In this document: piece by piece, positions 28,361 through 35,185 of the stretch
Layout: every line of letters begins with the position of its first letter
Numbering within the stretch: position 1 is the first letter of the stretch
From: Sphingobium sp.
Lineage (GTDB): Bacteria; Pseudomonadota; Alphaproteobacteria; Sphingomonadales; Sphingomonadaceae
Length of the DNA stretch: 64,000 bases
Direction: 5' to 3'
NCBI GenBank assembly: GCA_023266575.1
Contig: JAHFPV010000007.1
Coordinates: forward strand, 108,790-172,789
Notes under the pieces: generated by a model
What the model saw: only the letters and a program-made list of their open reading frames with translations
Databases searched by the model: none
Told to the model about the DNA's origin: nothing
Made by a program: the position numbers and the translations under genes

Positions 28361-28599
28361 CGCTGGTTCGCTCCGATCAGGAAAGGCGGCAAGGTTGCGC
28401 AGTCGCAACCGGGGCAATCTACACATCGACAACGGCAGGTGAAGCCCCGGTCGGCGCGAGTCGGTGCAATATCGTGCGTCTGCCAATCCATGATTTTCTG
28501 GATATTGCTACTCTACCGCGCATGGACGCGCTTTGCTTTCCGTTACGGAATACAACGTAATTGCGGCAGGTGCATATTTTGCAACCGCGAACAAGGATT

Positions 28600-28700
28600 T
28601 CGCACTTGCAGCAAAGCCTAATTTGCCGGACATAGGAGGTGCCTTTCAGGCATCCTCTCCTAAACTTTCATGGGCTGGTCTTCGGATCGGCCCTTTTTTT
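28600..28700 (+). ncRNA. candidate small RNA ending in a UUCG terminator
   Basis: A first hairpin (GAGGTGCC with GGCATCCTC, 28635-28659) exposes CCTCTCCT, complementary to Shine-Dalgarno sequences, before the terminal hairpin. An intrinsic terminator without an upstream plus-strand gene implies a short transcript or an attenuated leader. The 5' end is a guess. Confidence 0.35.
28672..28700 (+). terminator. Rho-independent terminator with TTCG tetraloop
   Basis: GGGCTGGTC (28672-28680) pairs along 9 positions with GATCGGCCC (28685-28693), two of them G-U pairs, around loop TTCG, followed by seven T. It faces plus and sits before, not after, the next plus-strand gene. Confidence 0.8.
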
Positions 28701-28820
28701 GTGCATTTCAGCGATGCCATCGCCAGTCGTTTGGCCGCAGCATGTCATATAATAGTCATTTTCGACGACACGAAAGGTCGGGGTGATTGTCACACCGTCA
28801 TGTGTTCGTCATAAGGCGCC

Positions 28821-29513
28821 ATGACATTGCCCTCTGGCCCATCCTCTCCTCCGATCGATCGCATCCAGCAAAATGTGCTGGCAGCATCCGAACGCCGCCT
28901 CCTCAACTGGCTGTGCGCCCGTATGCCGCGATGGGTCACGCCCGACCTTTTGACCGTACTTGGCATGATCGGGGCATTTGCCATTTTTGCCGGTTACGCT
29001 GCCAGCAGTCTGCATGTCCATTGGTTGTGGCTCGCCATTGGTGGCTATGTGCTGCAATGGTTCGGCGATTCGATGGACGGCAGCCTGGCGCGGTTCCGCC
29101 GGATCGAGCGGCCATCCTATGGCTATTTTATCGACCATAGTTGCGATGGTCTTGCCACTTTGCTGATATTGGCGGGGATGGGGGCCAGCCCCTATATTCG
29201 CATGGATGTCGCGCTGGTGGCGCTGGCCGGTTATCTACTGCTATCGATCCATGCTTATCTGGCGGCGCGGGTGATGGGGGAGTTCAAGCTGTCCTATCTT
29301 TCCGCCGGGCCGACGGAATTGCGGCTGATGCTGATCGGCCTGACGCTGGCGATGATGGCGCTCGGCTATGCGCCCGGCCTGTTCGGCGCGATTTCCGGGT
29401 TTGACCTGTTTGTCGGCGTCGTCTCGGTCATACTGATCCTGCTGTTCGTCATCCAGACGCTCACGACCGCGAAGCGTCTGGCGATCAGCGACGCAAAGGA
29501 CGCGGGCCGCTAA
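28821..29513 (+). CDS. CDP-alcohol phosphatidyltransferase family protein
   Basis: A 230-aa membrane enzyme with the full family motif: Asp83, Asp86-Gly87, Ala90-Arg91, Gly101, Asp105 and Asp109 (DSMDGSLAR then YGYFIDHSCD). About six membrane helices follow the layout of CDP-diacylglycerol-dependent phosphotransferases. It should condense a CDP-activated lipid with an alcohol head group; which one is unclear. The terminator 121 bases upstream could act as a leader attenuator. Confidence 0.88.
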   Translation: MTLPSGPSSPPIDRIQQNVLAASERRLLNWLCARMPRWVTPDLLTVLGMIGAFAIFAGYAASSLHVHWLWLAIGGYVLQWFGDSMDGSLARFRRIERPSYGYFIDHSCDGLATLLILAGMGASPYIRMDVALVALAGYLLLSIHAYLAARVMGEFKLSYLSAGPTELRLMLIGLTLAMMALGYAPGLFGAISGFDLFVGVVSVILILLFVIQTLTTAKRLAISDAKDAGR

Positions 29514-29551
29514 CCGGCTTTACCGACAGGCCCTCAATATCTCGACAAGGT

Positions 29552-29704
29552 TCAGCGATGCGGAAGCGATTGTGCGGTTGCGTCATGCGCCGCGGCTGAT
29601 CGCTGGGTCGCACCCAGGATCAACTCGTTCAGACGCATTTCGTCCTGAACGCCCGATGCAAAAGCGAGGCAAAGCCAGTCCAGACACCGTGCCAGTAGCA
29701 GCAT
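29552..29704 (-). CDS. possible 50-aa small protein
   Basis: An ATG at 29704 is preceded by GGAGAGGGAACC, a strong ribosome site, and by a TATGAT -10-like box about 25 bases further up. The 50-aa product starts MLLLARCLDWLCLAFASGVQ, moderately hydrophobic, and ends in a polar tail (SLPHR). It resembles nothing I know. It follows the HTH regulator gene in the same direction. Confidence 0.35.
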   Translation of the reverse strand: MLLLARCLDWLCLAFASGVQDEMRLNELILGATQRSAAAHDATAQSLPHR

Positions 29705-29785
29705 GGTTCCCTCTCCATTATTTTATGACGCCGATCATAGCATAATTGCGCGGCGGGAGAAGAGGCTTGTTCGCGGCGATTTCGC

Positions 29786-30619
29786 TCAGGCAGTAACCGG
29801 ATCGGCTTCCGCCACCAGCCGAGCCAAACGCGCTGCACTGACATCGTCCAATGGCGCGAATAGCAGCAGCCTTTGCCCCGGCGCTTCCTCGATCGCATAG
29901 CTGGTGTGGCGGAACATGATTTCGCCCACGCCGGGCATATCGGCGATGTTGGTATCCTCGAAATGCGCCATGATCTCGGACTCTTGCCAGTATTGGCGGA
30001 AAAATTCAGATTGCTCCATCATGTCGGCAATGATGCCTTCAAACACGTCGGGCTGGCTGGTGCGGCTATAGTCCCATTTGAAGCGCGCGATCAGGCGGCG
30101 GCACATATCCTGAAACTTGTCCGGGTCGGCACGGTAGCGCGGGTTGAGCATCAGGATGCGGAACAGGTTGCGCTGCTCCCGCGGCATCTGGCTGTAATCG
30201 CGAAAGGCGCGGGCGACCAGCCGGTTCCAGCCGATGACCGTCCAATCCTCTATGATGACCAGCGCCGGAATGGACAGCGCATCCATCAGATGCTGGGTGC
30301 CGGCATGGATCGTTTCGTCCGGCCGCATGGCCAGCGGCGGCGGGCGGTGCTGGGCCAGGGCGAAGAGAAATTCGCGTTCATTGGGGGAAAGACGCAGGGT
30401 GCGGCTAAGGCGCTCCAGCATCGGCGCGGACAGTTGCACCTCTCGCCCCTGTTCGAACCATGTGTACCAGGTCACGCTCATCCCCGCGAGCGTTGCCACC
30501 TCCTCGCGCCGCAGGCCGCGTGTTCGCCGACGTTCACCTGCAGGCAGGCCGACATCGGACGGTGCCAGCTTGGCGCGGGCGGCTTTCAGGAAACGCGACA
30601 ATTCTTCCCGCTGTGCCAT
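29786..30619 (-). CDS. XRE-type HTH regulator with MmyB-like ligand domain
   Basis: A 277-aa protein. The N-terminal helix-turn-helix contains RRTRGLRREEVATLAGMSVT and WYTWFEQGRE, the diagnostic motif of this group; the rest is the MmyB-like domain (VIIEDWTVIGWNRLVARAF, and later EIMFRHTSYAIEE), which binds fatty acids in known members. It is divergent from the beta-keto-acid cleavage enzyme and SDR genes, with a palindrome between, so it probably regulates that pair. Confidence 0.88.
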   Translation of the reverse strand: MAQREELSRFLKAARAKLAPSDVGLPAGERRRTRGLRREEVATLAGMSVTWYTWFEQGREVQLSAPMLERLSRTLRLSPNEREFLFALAQHRPPPLAMRPDETIHAGTQHLMDALSIPALVIIEDWTVIGWNRLVARAFRDYSQMPREQRNLFRILMLNPRYRADPDKFQDMCRRLIARFKWDYSRTSQPDVFEGIIADMMEQSEFFRQYWQESEIMAHFEDTNIADMPGVGEIMFRHTSYAIEEAPGQRLLLFAPLDDVSAARLARLVAEADPVTA

Positions 30620-30700
30620 GCCTTATCCAGTTACTCTCTATAATGGGACATCCACCGGCCTTCTTGCGGGCCGCTTCCTCTGCAAGACCCCTGTTCAAGG

Positions 30701-30718
30701 GTCGGCAACATAGCCGAC
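30701..30718. promoter_or_regulatory. perfect palindrome upstream of the BKACE gene
   Basis: GTCGGC-AACATA-GCCGAC is a perfect 6-bp inverted repeat 20 bases before the TTG start of the BKACE gene. TATAAT occurs at 30639-30644. It is a likely operator for the divergent HTH/MmyB regulator. Confidence 0.5.
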
Positions 30719-30737
30719 ACAAGACAGGAGAGTGCGG

Positions 30738-31613
30738 TTGGCTGGCAAGCTATTTCTGACCTGCGCGGTGACGGGAAGTTCGCCGATGCCCGATCATCCC
30801 AATTTCCCGTTCCGGCCCGATCATGTCGCAGCCGAAGCGCTGGCGGCGGCCGAAGCGGGTGCCTCGATCATCCACCTGCATGTCCGCGACCGCGAAACCG
30901 GCGATCCATCACAGGCGCTGGAGGATTATCGCGAGGTGGTAGGCCTCATCCGTGCGAAAAATAACGAGGTGATCCTTAACGTCACGACCGGGCCGGGCTG
31001 CACCTGGATGCAGAGCGCAGACGATCCGGCGGTCTGCGGGCCGGGGACGCTGATGTTCACGGCGCAGCGGCGGCTGGAGCATATTCTCGACCTGAAGCCC
31101 GACATGTGTACGCTCGATATTTGCACGATGCAGCTGTGGGGCGGGGTGGCGATCAATCTTGATCCCATGATCACCACCATGGGGCATATGATTCAGGATG
31201 CGGGCGTCCTGCCGGAGATTGAATGTTTCGAGGCAGGCGATTTCGTCTTTGCCGATGATCTGATGGCCAAGGGCGCTATTCCCAAAAATGCGCCCTTCAC
31301 CTTCGTGCTGGGGACCAAATATGGCCTGCCCGCGACGACCGAAGCGATGCTCTACGCCAAGAGCCAGATACCGCGCGGCACGCCCTTCACCGGCTTTGGC
31401 GTCAGCCGCCACAGTTTTCCGATGGCGGCGCAATCAGTGCTGCTGGGTGGCAATGTCCGGGTCGGTTTTGAGGACACCATCTATCTGCGGCGCGGGCGCA
31501 TGGCGGCGGACAATGCCGATCTGGTCCGCTGGGGCGTCGAGATGATCGAGCGGATGGGCGGCGACATCGCCAGCGCCGGGGAAGCGCGCGCGATGCTTGG
31601 CCTGAAACAGTAA
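30738..31613 (+). CDS. beta-keto acid cleavage enzyme (BKACE/DUF849); VceA candidate
   Basis: A 291-aa TIM-barrel enzyme. The zinc-binding pair is in ASIIHLHVRDRETG, NVTTGPG and VRVGFED form the other active-site loops, and LTCAVTGS opens the barrel. The family condenses a beta-keto acid with acetyl-CoA to give acetoacetate plus a shortened acyl-CoA. Vanilloylacetate, the lignin intermediate after HPV, is exactly a beta-keto acid, and SYK-6 uses an enzyme (VceA) to make vanilloyl-CoA from it; I believe it is of this family but cannot verify. TTG at 30738 is preferred over GTG at 30732 because AGGAG is 7 bases away. It is followed by a C-alpha-dehydrogenase-like SDR. Confidence 0.85.
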   Translation: MAGKLFLTCAVTGSSPMPDHPNFPFRPDHVAAEALAAAEAGASIIHLHVRDRETGDPSQALEDYREVVGLIRAKNNEVILNVTTGPGCTWMQSADDPAVCGPGTLMFTAQRRLEHILDLKPDMCTLDICTMQLWGGVAINLDPMITTMGHMIQDAGVLPEIECFEAGDFVFADDLMAKGAIPKNAPFTFVLGTKYGLPATTEAMLYAKSQIPRGTPFTGFGVSRHSFPMAAQSVLLGGNVRVGFEDTIYLRRGRMAADNADLVRWGVEMIERMGGDIASAGEARAMLGLKQ

Positions 31614-31624
31614 GGGAGAGAGAG

Positions 31625-32563
31625 ATGACGCAGGCAAGCAAGGCACCTATGGCCGATGTGCGGGGGCGGACGGCCTTCATCACCGGCGGCGCGAATGGTA
31701 TTGGCCTCGGCATCGCGCGGGCGCTGGTGCGGGCCGGGACCAATGTCGTGATCGCCGACATCCGGCAGGACGCGCTGGCAGCCGCCAAGGCCGATCTGGC
31801 CGCCGATGCCCAGGTCGAGACGGTGCAGCTGGACGTCACCGACCGCGCCGCTTTCGCCCGTGCGGCCGATGCAGCGGAGGCGCGGTTCGGGAAAATCCAT
31901 ATGCTGATCGGCAATGCGGGGGTTGGCGTCATGGGTCCGGTGCTGGACGCGCGGTTCGATGACTGGGACTGGGGCATGGGGGTCAATCTGGGCGGAGTCA
32001 TCAACGGCCTCGTCACCATCCTTCCCCGGATCAAGGCGCATGGCGAGGGCGGGCAGATCGTCACCACATCGTCCCAGTCGGCGCTGATCCCGATCAGCTA
32101 TTCGGCCATCTATACCGCGGCCAAGGCGGCGGTGCTGGGGATTTCCGAAGCGATAAGGGGGGAACTGGCGGCGGAAAATATCGGCGTCTCAGCCTTCATG
32201 CCGGGACCGGTGCAGAGCAATATCGCCCATAGCGGCGAGTTGCGGCCCGCCGAATATCGCGAAGATAGCGGCTATCGCGCGCGCGAGGAGGAACTGGAGA
32301 AGCGCCCTGTCTCGCCGCTGTGGATGAGCGCCGACGAAGTGGGTGAGCGGGTGCTGGCGGGAATATGCGCCAACGACCTTTATATATTGACCCACCCCGA
32401 ATTTGCCGACGGGATGCGGACTCGTTTCGACGCGATCCTGGCGTCGATGCCGCACGAAACGGTCAATCAGGACCGGGCTAAGGAGATTGGTTTCCTGCTG
32501 TCCAACCCGGTGTTCGACGCCCAGCTGGCGCAGCGTAGCGCCAGGGAAACAGTCGACAGCTGA
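31625..32563 (+). CDS. SDR, LigL/LigN-type C-alpha dehydrogenase candidate
   Basis: A 312-aa SDR with TGGANGIG, IGNAGVG, catalytic Ser in TTSSQSALIPIS and YTAAK. The stretch FDDWDWGMGVNLGGVINGLV and the long C-terminal extension (ILTHPEFADGMRTRFDAIL) match the SYK-6 C-alpha dehydrogenases LigD/L/N/O, closest in memory to LigL/LigN, which oxidise the alpha-S alcohol of guaiacylglycerol-beta-guaiacyl ether to the ketone. GGGAGAGAG precedes the ATG. It is co-directional with the BKACE gene and followed by a strong terminator. Confidence 0.82.
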   Translation: MTQASKAPMADVRGRTAFITGGANGIGLGIARALVRAGTNVVIADIRQDALAAAKADLAADAQVETVQLDVTDRAAFARAADAAEARFGKIHMLIGNAGVGVMGPVLDARFDDWDWGMGVNLGGVINGLVTILPRIKAHGEGGQIVTTSSQSALIPISYSAIYTAAKAAVLGISEAIRGELAAENIGVSAFMPGPVQSNIAHSGELRPAEYREDSGYRAREEELEKRPVSPLWMSADEVGERVLAGICANDLYILTHPEFADGMRTRFDAILASMPHETVNQDRAKEIGFLLSNPVFDAQLAQRSARETVDS

Positions 32564-32577
32564 ATTTTTACGTCCCT

Positions 32578-32616
32578 CTGGCCGGGCGAAAAGGGGTTAG
32601 CCCGGCCAGCTTTTTT
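32578..32616 (+). terminator. Rho-independent terminator
   Basis: CTGGCCGGGC (32578-32587) and GCCCGGCCAG (32600-32609) form a perfect 10-bp stem with a 12-base loop, followed by six T. It ends the BKACE-SDR transcript. Confidence 0.92.
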
Positions 32617-32670
32617 CTGAACGTCAAAATCCTACAGCCGTGCGCTTAACTTCGCATATTTCCCGGCAAA

Positions 32671-32704
32671 TGCGACATTTTATATCCATTTTGCGACATT
32701 ATAT
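32671..32704. repeat. direct repeat TGCGACATT(TT)ATAT
   Basis: TGCGACATTTTATAT (32671-32685) and TGCGACATTATAT (32692-32704) are spaced 21 bases apart, two helical turns. The second overlaps the palindrome GACAT-TAT-ATGTC. They lie between the terminator and the end of the porin gene, with no gene start nearby, so their role is unclear. Confidence 0.45.
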
Positions 32705-32787
32705 GTCTTTTCTGGCTGCGATCCCGACAGGCTTTTTAGCATGGTCGACTGATGTAGGACAGCGCCCGCCAAGCAGGCGATGACCCA

Positions 32788-34203
32788 TTAATAGTTCCAC
32801 TGCACCTGGGTGCGGATCAGATCGCCTTCGGCGCGGCCGGTGCGGCGTTCGTCGGCTTCGGCGCGCTTCATCCGGGCATAGGCAAAGGTGAATTCCAGCG
32901 CCTTCCATGGCTGCCATTCGACGCCCAGTTCAAATTCGTCGGTTTCCAGACGCGGGGCGTTGGTCCCCGCCTTCCATCCGCCGCGATAATGCTGCCAGCG
33001 GCCATAGGGCATCATCGATCCCAGATTTTCGGTCGGCAGGCGCATCATCGCCTGGACATAGCCGCCCTGCAAATTCTTGGTCTGGATCGACTGGGTGGCG
33101 ACATCAAATTCCGGGCCCTTGCCCCAGTTCCATTCCGCCTGGATGCCGAACGGCTTGGGATAAAGCATGGCGTGCAGGCCGACGCGATTATCCTTATAAG
33201 CGACCGGGCTGATGATGCCGCTGCGCAGTTCGGGCTGAACATCGTTCAGCATCGCCGATCCGCCAAATTCGACGACCTGATCGCCAATTTCGAACGGCCA
33301 TGTCGCCAGCGCAACCTTCATCAGGCCGCGATTCTGCTCGGTCTTGTTGATGCCCTGGCCGTTGAACACGCCGACGCCGAAGGCACCATAATTGCCGAAC
33401 AATTTTTGTCCGTCGTGGGTCAGATCGTCCCAGATTTTCTGGACCGAAGGCGGGGTGTAATAGGCAACGATGCCCAGATCGCGCTCGCTCGGCACCGCGC
33501 TGTTGATCGCGTCGCTGCGGTCGAGCGTCAGCCGGTTGGACGAGGATTGCATATTTTCCCAGCCATAGGGGACTTTGGACTGGCCAAAGCGCACGCGAAA
33601 GCTCTTGGCCTTGTCCAGGAACACGTCGGCATAGGCGTCGCGCAACTGGACGAAACCTTCGCGCCGTTCGGAGCCGGCCTGATTATTGACCGCTGTTGCA
33701 AAATCGGGCTGGAGATAGAGCGAGACGCGATCGGAAATATCGCCCTGCACGATCAGGCGGACGCGGCGGAGCGAGAAGCTGCCGCGGTCCGAAATGCTGC
33801 TGTCATGCACGGACCGCAGGCGCGAAACGCCCGCAGGCGCCGTGTCGTCGCCCGACAGGAAAGCATTATAGCGCATCTGGGTATAGCCGCGCAGGGTCAG
33901 GCGATCATACCAGGCCTTCGACTTGGCCGGTGCTGCGGCAGGTATTGTTGCGGGGGCCGATGCCAGCACGGTGGGCGCTGCGGCAGATGTCGTGGCGGGC
34001 GTTGCCGACTGAGGCGGCACCTGCGCGACGGCGGGCGCGGTCTGGCTCTTGCTGGCAGCGAGCGCCGAGACGAGCGACTGGACCTGGGCTTTCAGCTCAT
34101 CAATCTGCGTTTGCAGCTGCTCTACCGTCTGCGCCTGCGCGGCCTGCGGCATCAGCGCCAACAGGCTGACCGCCAGACCCGTCTGCATATGTCTCGATCG
34201 CAT
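32788..34203 (-). CDS. OprO/OprP-type phosphate-selective porin
   Basis: A 471-aa outer-membrane protein. After a signal peptide (ending AAQAQ) comes a short coiled coil (VEQLQTQIDELKAQVQSLVS) and an Ala/Pro linker, then the barrel with the family hallmarks RLRSVHDSSISDRGSFSLRR and FGQSKVPYGWENMQSSS, ending with the strand TQVQWNY. Such N-terminal coiled coils occur in trimeric OprO/P porins. ATG at 34203 is preferred to GTG at 34209 because of AAGGG spacing. A Pho-box-like element upstream supports phosphate-starvation control, so the gene is probably unrelated to the lignin genes on both sides. Confidence 0.85.
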   Translation of the reverse strand: MRSRHMQTGLAVSLLALMPQAAQAQTVEQLQTQIDELKAQVQSLVSALAASKSQTAPAVAQVPPQSATPATTSAAAPTVLASAPATIPAAAPAKSKAWYDRLTLRGYTQMRYNAFLSGDDTAPAGVSRLRSVHDSSISDRGSFSLRRVRLIVQGDISDRVSLYLQPDFATAVNNQAGSERREGFVQLRDAYADVFLDKAKSFRVRFGQSKVPYGWENMQSSSNRLTLDRSDAINSAVPSERDLGIVAYYTPPSVQKIWDDLTHDGQKLFGNYGAFGVGVFNGQGINKTEQNRGLMKVALATWPFEIGDQVVEFGGSAMLNDVQPELRSGIISPVAYKDNRVGLHAMLYPKPFGIQAEWNWGKGPEFDVATQSIQTKNLQGGYVQAMMRLPTENLGSMMPYGRWQHYRGGWKAGTNAPRLETDEFELGVEWQPWKALEFTFAYARMKRAEADERRTGRAEGDLIRTQVQWNY

Positions 34204-34249
34204 ATTCACTTGCCCTTCGTCGTGTCGAGCGGGCGTTTATGTCGATTAG

Positions 34250-34267
34250 ATGACATATATATGACTG
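34250..34267 (-). promoter_or_regulatory. Pho box-like PhoB site
   Basis: On the minus strand: CAGTCAT-ATAT-ATGTCAT, two 7-mers 11 bases apart. It differs at two positions from the classical Pho box CTGTCAT-N4-CTGTCAT. It lies 47 bases before the porin ATG. Confidence 0.6.
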
Positions 34268-34312
34268 CAACAGACTTGAATCTGTAACAATCCAGCCATG
34301 GGGATTGGCAGT

Positions 34313-35185
34313 TCAGCCGAGCCCAAGCAGCTTGACCGCATTATCCTTCATGATCAGCGGCAGCACCTCTTCCCGAAAACCCGCCTCACGCGCGGCATCG
34401 ATCCATTTTTCCGGGCGAATGAGCGGCCAGTCCGACCCGAACAGCATCTTAGTTTTAAGTTGCGTATTTGCGTATTGGATCACCTGTTTGGGAAAATATT
34501 TGGGCGACCAGCCCGACAGGTCCATGAACACATTATCCTTGTGCAGCGCCATCGACAGGCTTTCGTCGGTCCAGGGCCAGCTGGGATGGGCCAGGATGAT
34601 TTTCATGTCGGGGAAATCGACCGCGACATCATCCACCAATATGGGCTGGCCATATTTCAGGCGCACGCCGCCACCGCCTTTCATCCCCGTGCCCATGCCT
34701 GAATGACCGGTGTGGAAGATGGCGGGTAATTTATATTCCGCGATGACTTCATAGATGGGGTAGGCGACCCGGTCGGCGGGGTGGCAATCCTGCATGATGC
34801 CATGGAATTTGAAGCCCCTGACCCCATGATTTTCCACCAGATCGCGGGCTTCGCGCGCACCGAACTTGCCTTTGTGCGGGTCGATCGAGGCGAAGGGGAT
34901 GACGATGTCGTCATGTTCCGCCGCGATGTCCGCCACTTCATAATTGCTGATCCGCTTGGCCCCGATGCCGCTCTCACAATCGACCGTGAACAGGCAGAAG
35001 GCGATATTCTGCGCGCGATAATAAGCGATGGTTTCCGGGATGGTCGGGCGCTTGCGATCCGCCTTGAAATAGGCCGACGCTGCGTCGAAATATTTGGCCA
35101 TCACCGGGTCTTCAGGATCATGGCAGGACACTTCGGCGTGAACATGCACGTCGATGGCCAGGATTTTGGACGGATCAATCGGCAT
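34313..35185 (-). CDS. amidohydrolase-superfamily protein (ACMSD-like)
   Basis: A 290-aa TIM-barrel protein with metal ligands in IDVHVHAEV (HxH), GFKFHGIMQD, FHTGHSG and the terminal Asp in LFGSDWP. This arrangement is that of the ACMSD/LigY-type branch, whose members decarboxylate aromatic acids or hydrolyse C-C and lactone bonds. It is the last gene of the operon with the PQQ dehydrogenase, whose stop it overlaps by 11 bases. The substrate is unknown; a role in breaking down the released phenol or side chain is conjecture. Confidence 0.85.
   Translation of the reverse strand: MPIDPSKILAIDVHVHAEVSCHDPEDPVMAKYFDAASAYFKADRKRPTIPETIAYYRAQNIAFCLFTVDCESGIGAKRISNYEVADIAAEHDDIVIPFASIDPHKGKFGAREARDLVENHGVRGFKFHGIMQDCHPADRVAYPIYEVIAEYKLPAIFHTGHSGMGTGMKGGGGVRLKYGQPILVDDVAVDFPDMKIILAHPSWPWTDESLSMALHKDNVFMDLSGWSPKYFPKQVIQYANTQLKTKMLFGSDWPLIRPEKWIDAAREAGFREEVLPLIMKDNAVKLLGLG

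Larger units (their letters stand above)
28361..28820 (+). other. 460-bp intergenic region; holds an orphan terminator and a possible small RNA
   Basis: No protein gene is convincing. On the plus strand 28633-28663 can fold as GGAGGTGCC / GGCATCCTC around a TTTCA loop, and directly after it comes a strong UUCG-loop terminator (28672-28700), 121 bases before the next gene. Upstream, TTACG and CGTAA form an inverted repeat (28544-28561). The left part presumably holds the glucosidase promoter; TATAAT at about 28747 may serve the downstream gene. Confidence 0.5.

Noticed and set aside
28533-28814. A 93-codon open frame in the intergenic region
   Set aside because: No ribosome site, and it reads straight through a strong intrinsic terminator; better explained as a non-coding leader or sRNA.
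34313-35185. Calling the ACMSD-like gene ligY
   Set aside because: Metal-site motifs fit the superfamily, but I see no specific LigY features, and the operon context is ether/alcohol oxidation rather than ring-cleavage product hydrolysis.
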